Assembly: GCA_017303635.1 (NCBI GenBank) | Contig: JAFLCG010000016.1 | Location: 1-64,000, forward strand | DNA from: Anaerolineae bacterium | GTDB taxonomy: Bacteria; Chloroflexota; Anaerolineae; Aggregatilineales; Phototrophicaceae | Length of the DNA: 64,000 nucleotides | Direction: 5' to 3' | Part shown: piece after piece, positions 21,908 through 30,046 of the stretch | How positions within the stretch are numbered: position 1 is the first letter of the stretch | Layout of the letters: the number at the start of each line of letters is the position of its first letter | Notes under the pieces: model-generated | Seen by the model: only the letters and a program-made list of their open reading frames with translations | The model's database searches: none | Told to the model about the DNA's origin: nothing | Made by a program: the position numbers and the translations under genes

Positions 21908-23245
21908 ATGTTCATCCGCCGACGTACAAGTCAAACGCTGGTTTTGCTCGGTGCCTTTTTTCTGCTCCTGTCGCTGGTTCCTATAACCGCTGCTCAAAGC
22001 GCGGAGTCAGTCCCTGCCAATGAGCATGAGCCTGACGTGTTGGTGAACTGGATGGAACTACTTTATGACCGGGTAGAAGCCGAAGCGATTGATGCCCCGG
22101 CAGCTTCCCGCTTGTATGCCTATGCCGGTATAACGGGTTATCAGGCCGTTGTGCCCGGCATTCAGGGTGGTATTTCCATGTCGGGCCAGGTCTATGATCT
22201 GCCTGATATGCCGCTGATTGACTCGGATCAGATTTATGACTGGCCGTCTTCAGCAAATGGCGCTTTGGCAACGGTCATTCCGGCCATACTCCCTGAATCA
22301 CAGGAGACAGCCCAGGCGGTGCGTCGTTTACAGCAGCAGATGCAGCGCGCCCGCGAACGCGATGTCGAGAGTGAAGTTGTCCTGCGCTCGATGGAGTATG
22401 GCAAACAAGTCGCCCAGATCATCCTCGAGTGGATGGAAGACGACGGTTATCTGGATATTCTAGGCCTGGAATACGAAATCCCAACTGGTGATGACCGCTT
22501 GTGGGTGCCCACTCGAGAAGGAATGCTTCCGGTCGAACCTTATTGGGGGGAATTGCGCGGTTTTGCGTTGTCGTATCCTGCCGGTTGCGCCATCGAGCCG
22601 ACCATGGTGTTCAGCACCGATCCCAATTCCACCTTCTACAAGCAGGCGTTGGAAGTCAAAGTGACGGGGGATAATCTCACCTCCTGGCAGCAGGATACAG
22701 CCCGCTATTGGGTCGATACACCCGGTCAAACTGGCGCTCCGGCGGGTCATTGGATGATGATTGTCAGCCAGGTGGTGGATCAACTGGACTTGTCTTTAGA
22801 AATGGCTTCCATGACCTACGGTTTGGTCGGGATTTCGCTGGGGGATGCCTTTATCTCGGCCTGGTATGTCAAATACCAGGATAATCTGCTGCGCCCAGTG
22901 ACCTACATTCAGCGCTACATTGACCCGGAATGGGAATCGTTTATCGAGTCTCCCGGCTTCCCTGAATATCCTTCCGGGCATTCTGTGGCTTCGGCGGCAG
23001 CGGCTACGGTCTTGACCGAAATGTTTGGCACCACCGCTTTTGTGGATAACTCGGTTCGTAAGCATGGCCTGGAACCGCGTGCCTATACCTCGTTCATGGC
23101 AGCGGCTAGTGAAGCGGCTATCTCCCGCTTGTATGGCGGCATTCACTACCGGCAGGCTATCGAACTCGGCATGACGCACGGGGAATGCATTGGTAACAAT
23201 GTGATCAACTACGTGTTGCTGCGCTCGGTGCCACAGGGCGAATAG
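21908..23245 (+). CDS. Secreted vanadium-haloperoxidase/PAP2-superfamily protein
   Basis: The protein of 445 residues has a signal peptide (hydrophobic stretch TLVLLGAFFLLLSLVPIT, cleavage near AAQS). The C-terminal half has the acid phosphatase/haloperoxidase core: K-Y-Q-D-N-L-L-R-P, EYPSGHSVASAAAA with the conserved S-G-H, and ISRLYGGIHYRQAIELG with the S-R and H ligands of vanadate or phosphate. The long N-terminal helical part (NWMELLYDRVEAEAIDAPA...) matches vanadium-dependent haloperoxidase-like proteins rather than lipid phosphatases. Halide oxidation is possible but cannot be told from the sequence. Follows the GT-C pair at an 80-base gap with its own TATAAT. Confidence 0.87.
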   Translation: MFIRRRTSQTLVLLGAFFLLLSLVPITAAQSAESVPANEHEPDVLVNWMELLYDRVEAEAIDAPAASRLYAYAGITGYQAVVPGIQGGISMSGQVYDLPDMPLIDSDQIYDWPSSANGALATVIPAILPESQETAQAVRRLQQQMQRARERDVESEVVLRSMEYGKQVAQIILEWMEDDGYLDILGLEYEIPTGDDRLWVPTREGMLPVEPYWGELRGFALSYPAGCAIEPTMVFSTDPNSTFYKQALEVKVTGDNLTSWQQDTARYWVDTPGQTGAPAGHWMMIVSQVVDQLDLSLEMASMTYGLVGISLGDAFISAWYVKYQDNLLRPVTYIQRYIDPEWESFIESPGFPEYPSGHSVASAAAATVLTEMFGTTAFVDNSVRKHGLEPRAYTSFMAAASEAAISRLYGGIHYRQAIELGMTHGECIGNNVINYVLLRSVPQGE

Positions 23246-23257
23246 AATATAAAGTAA

Positions 23258-23283
23258 GTGGGCGCGGGAACTTCCGCGCCCAC
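23258..23283. terminator. Bidirectional terminator between convergent genes
   Basis: A 10-bp perfect GC-rich stem (GTGGGCGCGG / CCGCGCCCAC) with loop GAACTT. On the minus strand it is followed by TTACTTTATATTC; on the plus strand by TCTAGTTAG. It ends the haloperoxidase-like gene; polA ends six bases later on the other strand. Confidence 0.75.
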
Positions 23284-23288
23284 TCTAG

Positions 23289-26051
23289 TTAGAGCTTGGT
23301 CATATCCCGCCAGTTATCACCCACCTGGGCGTTAGCGCGCAGCGGGGCATCCAGTTTGTAAGCCCCTTCCATCACATTCACCACCAGATCAGTCGTTTCC
23401 AGCACATCATCCTGCGGGACTTCCAGCACCAGTTCGTCATGTACCTGGAGCATCATCTTCGCCTTCATGCGCCGCCGGTTGAGTTCATTGTAGAGGTCGA
23501 TCATGGCCCGTTTCATGATGTCCGCGGCTGTACCTTGAATCGGCATATTGATGGCGACTCGCTCCTCGGCTTGAATGGCTTGCGGGGTGCTGCCACTCTG
23601 TAGGACTGCGAACACCCGCCGCCGACCAAACAGGGTATAGATTGGCCCTTTGCGCGCCGCCTGCTTGGTATCTTCGAGGTACTTTTTGACACCCGGCAAG
23701 CGAGCGAAATAGGTATCAATGAAGGCTTTGGCTTCGTTGAACGACAGGTTACTATCCCGCGCCAGTCGGTGCGGCCCCATGCCGTAGATCAATCCGAAGT
23801 TGACGCGCTTGGCGAATCCGCGCTGTTCTTTATTGACCTGTTCCAACGGGATGCCGTAGACCGCTGCGGCTGTCGCGGCATGAATGTCCTGCCCCTGGGC
23901 GAAGGCCTCCAGCAGCGTCTTGTCCTGGCTGATGTGGGCCAGAATACGCAGTTCGACCTGGCTGTAATCGACCGAGAGCAGCTTCATGCCGCTGGGTGCC
24001 ACGAATGACCGCCGTACCTCCAGCCCCAGTTCAGTGCGGTTCGGGATGTTTTGCAGATTGGGAGTATTGCTGCTCAGGCGGCCTGTCGCCGCTCCCGCCT
24101 GGTTATAACTGGTGTGGACACGTCCGGTCTGTGGGTTGATGAGTTCCGGCAGTGCATCGACATAGGTGCCACGCAGCTTGCTGATTTCCCGGTATTCCAG
24201 GATGTGGTCGATGATCGGGTGCTGACCCTTCAGGCTTTCCAGCACCGCAGCATCCGTCGAGTAGCCCTGCGTCGTTTTGCGGACACCTTCGGTTGACAAA
24301 CCCAGCTTACCAAAGAGCATATCCCCAAGTTGTTTGGGGCTGTTGATATTAAACTTCCCATAGCCCCCACTAACGCTGATGACCTCTTCCTCCAGCTTCG
24401 CCAGCATCTCGCCCATACGGCTGCTTAAGTCCTTCAGATAGCGCGTATCCAGCACCACGCCATGCTGTTCCATCGCCGCGATCACCGGGATTAAGGGCAG
24501 TTCCAGTGTTTCATTGAGCGTCGTTAGGTTGAGTTCTTCCAGTTTTGGTCGCAGGAAGTGCACCAACCGCATGGTGATGGCCGCATCCGCCGCGGCATAG
24601 GGCGCGGCTTGCTCCACCGCGACTTTATCCATGGTGATCTGCTTCTTGCCGCTGCCGATCAGGGTGCTGATTTCCGTCATGTGGACGTTGAGTTCCTGCC
24701 GCGCCAGATTCTTCAGACCCAGGAACTTGCTATCCGGTGCCCGCAGCCATTCGGCGATCATCGTGTCAAAGCCCACCGGGTTGACCTCAATGCCGTATCG
24801 GTTCAACATGACATAATCGTACCCGGCATTATGCGCGTATTTGGGGATGGCGGGGTTGGTCAGTGCGGGGCGGATCGCATCTATCACGGTCTTGAGTGGT
24901 AACTGCTCCGCGCCTTCATGCCCGACCGGGATGTAATAGCCGCGTTCACCATCCACCGCCAGCGAAATGCCCACCAACACGGCTGCCATCTGGTCGGTGC
25001 TGGTGGTTTCGGTATCAAAAGCAATTTCACTGGCGGTGTTCAGGGCTGCCACCAGCGCCTCCAGTCCTGCCTGATCCTGCACGATGAACGTTTCTGCGAC
25101 CGGCTCTGTGGGGATCGCTTCGGTCACGCTCGGCACACTGGGCAAACCCACTGGCCCCATATCGAACAGGGTGAGCTGTTCACTGGCTTTGGGCAGGCGG
25201 TCACGCAGGCTGCGGAACTCCAGTGCGCCAAACAACTCGTCGACTTGACGCGCATCGTAGTCATGCGAAAGGCAGGCCTGTAGGTCGAGCGTCACCGGAA
25301 TATCCCGCATGATGGTCGCTAGCTTCTTGCTCAGGAATGCCGAGTCGCGCCCATCGCGCAGCTTTTGCTGGTTAGCTCCTTTGATCTCATCCAGTCGCTC
25401 GTAAATCGCTTCCAGTGAACCGAATTCCTGGAGCAATTTGGTGGCGGTCTTTTCACCAATACCGCGCACGCCGGGAATGTTGTCCGATGTATCGCCGACC
25501 AGTCCTTTCCAGTCGATCAATTGCAGCGGATCAATGCCCCATTCTTCCTTGAATAACGCCACATCGTAGACCACATCAGCCTCGTTGCGCCGGGGGAGTT
25601 GTACGCTCACATGGTCAGTGAGCAGTTGTAGAATATCCCGGTCGCCGGTGACGATACGCACATCGACACCCTGTGCTTCCGCCTGAAGCGCCACCGTGCC
25701 GATCACGTCATCGGCTTCATAACCTTCCAGTTGCAGCACGGGCATATTGAAGGCTTGCACGACCTGGGCGATGCGATCCAGCTGCACCCGCAGTTCGTCC
25801 GGCATCTTTTCACGGGTGCCTTTGTACTCGCCATAGAGTTCATCGCGCCCGCTCATACCCTGGTCAAACGTGACGGCGATGTACTCTGGTTTGGCAGTCT
25901 GGAGAATATCCATCAGCACGCGGGAGAAGCCATAGGTGGCGTTGGTCGGTTCCCCGGCGCGTGTGCTGAAGCTGGCGACCGGCAGGGCGAAGAATTGCCG
26001 GTAAGCAAGCGCATGACCATCAATCAAATACAGAACCGGTCGAGACGCCAT
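23289..26051 (-). CDS. polA: DNA polymerase I
   Basis: The 920 residues carry three functional domains. The N-terminal 5'-3' exonuclease (VLYLIDGHALAYRQFFAL, TYGFSRVLMDIL, VRIVTGDRDILQLL) spans about 1-290. The 3'-5' exonuclease appears active: D346-T-E348 is intact in IAFDTETTSTDQ. The family A polymerase follows, with LLSVDYSQVELRILAHIS (motif A), RGFAKRVNFGLIYGM (motif B, with the Phe that excludes dideoxynucleotides) and LQVHDELVLEVP (motif C). Pol I fills repair gaps and removes RNA primers. Length is that of a proofreading-competent enzyme. Monocistronic as far as the sequence shows, converging on the haloperoxidase-like gene. Confidence 0.97.
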   Translation of the reverse strand: MASRPVLYLIDGHALAYRQFFALPVASFSTRAGEPTNATYGFSRVLMDILQTAKPEYIAVTFDQGMSGRDELYGEYKGTREKMPDELRVQLDRIAQVVQAFNMPVLQLEGYEADDVIGTVALQAEAQGVDVRIVTGDRDILQLLTDHVSVQLPRRNEADVVYDVALFKEEWGIDPLQLIDWKGLVGDTSDNIPGVRGIGEKTATKLLQEFGSLEAIYERLDEIKGANQQKLRDGRDSAFLSKKLATIMRDIPVTLDLQACLSHDYDARQVDELFGALEFRSLRDRLPKASEQLTLFDMGPVGLPSVPSVTEAIPTEPVAETFIVQDQAGLEALVAALNTASEIAFDTETTSTDQMAAVLVGISLAVDGERGYYIPVGHEGAEQLPLKTVIDAIRPALTNPAIPKYAHNAGYDYVMLNRYGIEVNPVGFDTMIAEWLRAPDSKFLGLKNLARQELNVHMTEISTLIGSGKKQITMDKVAVEQAAPYAAADAAITMRLVHFLRPKLEELNLTTLNETLELPLIPVIAAMEQHGVVLDTRYLKDLSSRMGEMLAKLEEEVISVSGGYGKFNINSPKQLGDMLFGKLGLSTEGVRKTTQGYSTDAAVLESLKGQHPIIDHILEYREISKLRGTYVDALPELINPQTGRVHTSYNQAGAATGRLSSNTPNLQNIPNRTELGLEVRRSFVAPSGMKLLSVDYSQVELRILAHISQDKTLLEAFAQGQDIHAATAAAVYGIPLEQVNKEQRGFAKRVNFGLIYGMGPHRLARDSNLSFNEAKAFIDTYFARLPGVKKYLEDTKQAARKGPIYTLFGRRRVFAVLQSGSTPQAIQAEERVAINMPIQGTAADIMKRAMIDLYNELNRRRMKAKMMLQVHDELVLEVPQDDVLETTDLVVNVMEGAYKLDAPLRANAQVGDNWRDMTKL

Positions 26052-26144
26052 AGCGGATCATCCCCGTATGCTTATTCAATAGAACACATGGCCTATTGTA
26101 CCGCAGACGTGGATAATTAGGTTAGGCAGAGAATGAGGTAACGC

Positions 26145-29100
26145 TTACGCCATGCGCTGGAAGTTGATGAATCCCTGAATCTCATCAGTCTGGAGCGCCC
26201 GACCGGGAGCCAATGCCAGGTAACCATCAGCCCACAACGCGTCTGGTTCGATAGCCGGGTTCTGAGCGCGGGCGATCTGCGCAGAACGGTGCTGAAGATC
26301 CCGCATCAGATCGTGCGTGGAGGCTTCACCCGGCACGTTCGCCAGCAGGTAGATGTAATCCTCGTGCACATCCAGGCTCTTGATTTCCCAGAACAACTCA
26401 CTGAGCTGGGTGGTCAAACCGGCCCGTACCGCCTGCTGAACCGGGCGCTCAAGCTCGCCTTCGGGGTCACGCAGCAGCCACAGATAGGCATAGGTATTAT
26501 AGGTCTCAGCCGCTGGTTTGACCGGCTTCATGCGCTGGGTGCCGAGCGACACCTGCTTGGCAGGTTTCGGAGCCGGTGCCGGGGTGGATTTCAGCGCAGT
26601 GACCAGCTTGCCAGCTTGCTGACGAATAGCCCGAATGGAGACTTCGCTATCGTACAGCAGGGAGAGAATCAGATCGCCTTCAGTACGGATGGAATACAGC
26701 ATGTAATCGCGGCCGGTGTGCTGCAGGTTGACGAAGCGGATACGGGCTCCTCCATCCACCGATACATCCCAGTCCGCGTTAATTTCGGCTGTAAGCGCCT
26801 CGACATCGTAGGGGGTGAGGTCGCCGGCGAAGGCGAGTACATCATGTCCACGCGTCAAGATCGTGGAGCAGGCATTGGTCTCCAGCGAATACTGCGTCAG
26901 GTTGAGCGCCACTGTGGCCAGGAATGGATCTTCAGGGGCGGCTTCGTCAGCTTCAGGTTCTGGGAACTCCAGCACACCGGAACTGGATGGAACTTCCCAT
27001 GAGTCCATGACCGGCGCGGGAACCGGGGCTTCCATCTCCGGCACGAAGGTGGGCGGCGCATCCCAGGCATCTACGGCGGGTGCAGGCGCTTCAACTTCGG
27101 GCGCGAAACCGGGCAGCGCTTCCGGATGAACATCCCAGTTAATATCCAGCACCGAAGGCGGCAGTTCATCAACCTCGGCAGGGGTAAGTACCGAGTCTTC
27201 GTCGCGGGCTTCAATCTCCGGCAGATCATAGACCGGCGCTGGACTCGGCGCTGGTCCATCCCAGTCTTGGCTCCAGTCAATTTGATCGACGGCGCTGGGG
27301 ACGGTAGCTGCGGGCGGCAGGACGTCCTCAAAGGCCGGTTCGCTGAATTCAATGACGGTCGGGGGTTCGACCCGGAGGCCGGAGGCAACGCGCGTGCGTC
27401 CCGTATCCTCAAACTGCTCTGGCAGGAAGTCCGGCTCGCGGATCGCGTCGATCCCCACCGGGCGGAATGCGCCCGTTTCCATGCCCCAGGAGGGTAGCGG
27501 CTTGACCGCCAGCGCATAGAACGACAGCCGATTCTGAATATCCTGCATCAACTGATCGACGACATCGCCGCTGGTCACCGGGCGGTCGCTGAAGCGGGCG
27601 GAACCTTCCAGCACGGCCTGGGCGATGGAGGTGCCGCCGGACTCGTCGTCATCAAAGCCGAAGTTGTAGTCTTCAATGAGGCGCAGGGCGGGCCGCAGGG
27701 TTGGTTCCGGGGTGAGTTCGGGCGGCTCGGCGAACGAGTCAAAGGCGGCGTTGATGTCATCCGTGGCCGAGGGGACGACCGCCTGCATCTGGCTGGTATC
27801 CGCAACGGCGTCACCCTGGATCAGAGACAGGACGTTCTGGAAAGCCGGGTCGCTGACCCCGACCATCAGATCACGGACGGTACCGCTGGCCTCAAACGAG
27901 GGTAGCGGTGGTTCTTCTGCAGCCAGCCGTTTGAAAGCCGCTGTATCGTCGATGCGTCTCGGTTCTTCCGGGAGCGACGGCGGCATCGCCTCCGGGTCAG
28001 TGACCCTGGGCAGTTGACTGGTACGCGTCTTTTTGATTTCCTGCAGGACCGAGTCCATACCACCCGTGACCATAAAATCACGGACTTGCTGCTGACGTTC
28101 GGGCAGGCGTGACCGGGTTTCGCCGGGGCGCATCGAGTCGACCAGATTGTTGAAGTCGCGTTCAGGGCGCTGCCGCGGCTGCTGGGAGGTATCGGTTGGC
28201 GGAGGCATCGGCACCGCAGGGGTATCTTCAGCCTGCAGCGGTGCATCGAAACCAAAATTCTGGACGACGTTATCCAGGCTATTGAAAGCCGGTAGCGGCT
28301 CCGTCTCAGTCGTGCGGGTCGAAGGAGGTGGCGGCGGTGCTTCGCGGTAGGGAGTCGTACCACGACGGCGCGGCGGTTCTTCACCGGGTTGCAGATCGCG
28401 GGTGACCAGCGAGTCGAGCGGATCTTCCGGCGGTAGGTCGCGGGTGCCTGGGATGATCTGTTCCAGCCAATCCATTTCTGGTTCCGGCTGACTCAGGTTA
28501 TCGGTGCCGCTAGCCAGTGGGCCAGTCTCGAAGGCGCGGCGCAGTTCGGCGGCTTCTTCTTCTGGCAGACGGGCTGGCGGCGGCGTGCTGGCAATCGACC
28601 TGGTACGGCGGCGCGGCGGTTCGACCAGCGGACCGGTTTCGAAGGCGCGGCGTAGTTCCGAGGCCTCATCATTCCGGGAGCGTTCTGGGCCGACCGGGCC
28701 GGTAGTGAGCTTATCGGTCGGGCCGTAGCGGCGGGCGTTCAACTCGGCGGTGTTCAGGTACACATCATCCGCGTTGTCCTCTGGACTGAGGATCCGGGTG
28801 GGATTCGAGGTCAGCTGGCCGGTTTGTTCATCCGGTAGCAGACCCGTGACCAGTTGGTCGAAAATATCGGCGGCGGGATCTTCTTCGTACGTGGTGGTCG
28901 GGTAATCGTCTTCCGTGAACGGATTGCCCAGTAAATCGCCAGTGGGATACTGCCGCAGAGAAGCATCCATCACATCCTGTAGGAGGATGTCGGTAGCGGA
29001 GCTCGGCACGGGCACTTCGGTCGAGCCGGTATCCATAAAGGGGCCGGTCGAAGGCGGGTCCTGGTTGACTTCCAGACCATCCATATCCGCGAACAGCTTG

Positions 29101-29714
29101 GTGATGAGGTCGGCGCTGAGGCCACCTTCATCCGTGGGCAGCGGACGGGTCGGCGGGACCTCCCCAACCGGGGCATCGACCGGGCGGCTGAACTGCTCGG
29201 TATTGGATGTATCATCCATATCCGGCGGCAGCGGACGGGTGGAAAGCGGGCCGAGTTCGATCTGCGGGCGGGTGAGCCGACTGGTGCCGAGAATATCGGT
29301 CATCGGGCCGCTTTGGTACTCATACGGCGGAGCGCCCTGGGGGGGCGTCTGGGCGATCTGGTTGACGGCTTCTTCCAGCAACGGAATGATTTCACGGGCG
29401 CCGAAGGGCGTATCGATCATGCCTTGCAGGTTGAGGCTGGCCAGCAACACGTCCCCATTCTCCTGATGCGGCGTGATGATGATCGCCAGATCCGGCTGGA
29501 TAGCGCGGAGCTGCTGGACGATCTTGGGGCCGGAGCGACCGGGCAGCGTGAAATCGACCAGGGCGACATCCTGGGGATGGTCACGCAAATAATCGAAGGC
29601 GGCATCCGCCTGGGTGAAGGGATGCGCGTCGAAGCGACCGGTCTGTTCCAGGGCTTGCCGAACCGTGACCGCGAAGACCAGTTGCCTGTGGAGAATGAGT
29701 ACACGTATAGCCAT
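26145..29714 (-). CDS. Pseudo-receiver / disordered linker / Roadblock-like / dead IS200-TnpA fusion
   Basis: A 1189-residue protein of unusual architecture. Residues 1-125 follow the receiver fold with D54 (ALVDFTLPG) and T81, but the acidic pair after beta-1 is replaced by H9-R10 and the Lys before P103 by T102, so it is a degenerate receiver. Residues ~130-930 are low-complexity Pro/Asp/Thr/Arg-rich, with recurring T-[GR]-P-L motifs and ELRRAFETGPL twice. Residues ~935-1043 look like a Roadblock/LC7 domain (LAFAGDLTPYDVEALTAEI; DLILSLLYDSEVSIRAIRQQ). Residues ~1071-1189 match the IS200/IS605 TnpA fold (SLDVHEDYIYLLANVP; LMRDLQHRS; LWADGYLAL; F-I-N-F-Q), but the catalytic H-x-H and Tyr are Y1120-x-Y1122 and F1182. 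The role is unknown; a DNA- or partner-binding signalling scaffold is my inference. A TATAGA eight bases before ATG suggests a leaderless mRNA. Confidence 0.75.
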   Translation of the reverse strand: MAIRVLILHRQLVFAVTVRQALEQTGRFDAHPFTQADAAFDYLRDHPQDVALVDFTLPGRSGPKIVQQLRAIQPDLAIIITPHQENGDVLLASLNLQGMIDTPFGAREIIPLLEEAVNQIAQTPPQGAPPYEYQSGPMTDILGTSRLTRPQIELGPLSTRPLPPDMDDTSNTEQFSRPVDAPVGEVPPTRPLPTDEGGLSADLITKLFADMDGLEVNQDPPSTGPFMDTGSTEVPVPSSATDILLQDVMDASLRQYPTGDLLGNPFTEDDYPTTTYEEDPAADIFDQLVTGLLPDEQTGQLTSNPTRILSPEDNADDVYLNTAELNARRYGPTDKLTTGPVGPERSRNDEASELRRAFETGPLVEPPRRRTRSIASTPPPARLPEEEAAELRRAFETGPLASGTDNLSQPEPEMDWLEQIIPGTRDLPPEDPLDSLVTRDLQPGEEPPRRRGTTPYREAPPPPPSTRTTETEPLPAFNSLDNVVQNFGFDAPLQAEDTPAVPMPPPTDTSQQPRQRPERDFNNLVDSMRPGETRSRLPERQQQVRDFMVTGGMDSVLQEIKKTRTSQLPRVTDPEAMPPSLPEEPRRIDDTAAFKRLAAEEPPLPSFEASGTVRDLMVGVSDPAFQNVLSLIQGDAVADTSQMQAVVPSATDDINAAFDSFAEPPELTPEPTLRPALRLIEDYNFGFDDDESGGTSIAQAVLEGSARFSDRPVTSGDVVDQLMQDIQNRLSFYALAVKPLPSWGMETGAFRPVGIDAIREPDFLPEQFEDTGRTRVASGLRVEPPTVIEFSEPAFEDVLPPAATVPSAVDQIDWSQDWDGPAPSPAPVYDLPEIEARDEDSVLTPAEVDELPPSVLDINWDVHPEALPGFAPEVEAPAPAVDAWDAPPTFVPEMEAPVPAPVMDSWEVPSSSGVLEFPEPEADEAAPEDPFLATVALNLTQYSLETNACSTILTRGHDVLAFAGDLTPYDVEALTAEINADWDVSVDGGARIRFVNLQHTGRDYMLYSIRTEGDLILSLLYDSEVSIRAIRQQAGKLVTALKSTPAPAPKPAKQVSLGTQRMKPVKPAAETYNTYAYLWLLRDPEGELERPVQQAVRAGLTTQLSELFWEIKSLDVHEDYIYLLANVPGEASTHDLMRDLQHRSAQIARAQNPAIEPDALWADGYLALAPGRALQTDEIQGFINFQRMA

Positions 29715-29722
29715 GAAGTCAT

Positions 29723-29749
29723 TCTATAGCGGGTTGTTTTTATGCACAA
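29723..29749 (-). promoter_or_regulatory. Promoter of the TnpA-fusion gene, nearly leaderless
   Basis: On the minus strand TTGTGC (29749-29744), about 15 bases, then TATAGA (29728-29723) and only eight bases before the ATG at 29714. No SD sequence. Confidence 0.45.
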
Positions 29750-29948
29750 GCGGCGGAGGGGGAGTGATCGGTGGCTGGTGGTCAGTGGCTAGTGGTCGGT
29801 GAAGAAGTACAGAGTGATTGGTGAATGAGTGAACCAGTAGGGACGCCATTCTTGGCGTCCGGCAACCGGCGACTGGTAACCGGCAACCATGTTGCGACCG
29901 GCTTGACCATGAACAGCAGGTGATTTATTACGGCGGGAAGGGGGAAGC

Positions 29949-29978
29949 TTACCTGTTATGCAGGGAAATAACAGGTAA
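29949..29978. promoter_or_regulatory. 30-nt palindromic element, copy A
   Basis: TTACCTGTT, 12 bases (ATGCAGGGAAAT), AACAGGTAA, then TGTATAACGTAACATTA. Copy B at 46565-46594 differs only within the 12-base centre (TTGCAGGAAAAT) and is followed by a similar AT-rich, ACGTAA-containing segment. The conserved arms and conserved spacing suggest an operator or a mobile palindrome. Confidence 0.6.
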
Positions 29979-29999
29979 TGTATAACGTAACATTAAGAA

Positions 30000-30028
30000 G
30001 TAGGGGCGACCCGGCGAGTCGCCCCTAC
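30000..30028. repeat. GTAGGGGCGAC palindrome after the CHAT gene
   Basis: Perfect 11-bp stem GTAGGGGCGAC / GTCGCCCCTAC with a 7-base loop, 19 bases beyond the CHAT gene stop. It belongs to the widespread GTAGGGGCG dispersed family and could also act as a terminator on the minus strand. Confidence 0.6.
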
Positions 30029-30046
30029 AGCCTCACTCCAACATAC

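Larger units (their letters stand above)
29715..30046. other. Gene-free, repeat-rich intergenic region
   Basis: Between the TnpA-fusion and CHAT genes. From left: the leaderless promoter, a GTGGCTGGTGGTCAGTGGCT-type tract (29766-29800), GTAGGGACGCCATTCTTGG (about 29838-29870) with GGCAACCGGCGACTGGTAAC words, the 30-nt palindrome at 29949-29978, and the GTAGGGGCGAC hairpin at 30000-30028. I see no gene. Confidence 0.6.

Noticed and set aside
26145..26600. An active IS200/IS605 insertion sequence
   Set aside because: The TnpA-like part is continuous with a long upstream protein, lacks all catalytic residues, and has no tnpB, left end or right end hairpins around it.
29766..30028. A CRISPR array in the repeat-rich gap
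   Set aside because: The words differ in length and spacing, and there are no regular 28-37-base direct repeats with unique spacers or any cas gene.
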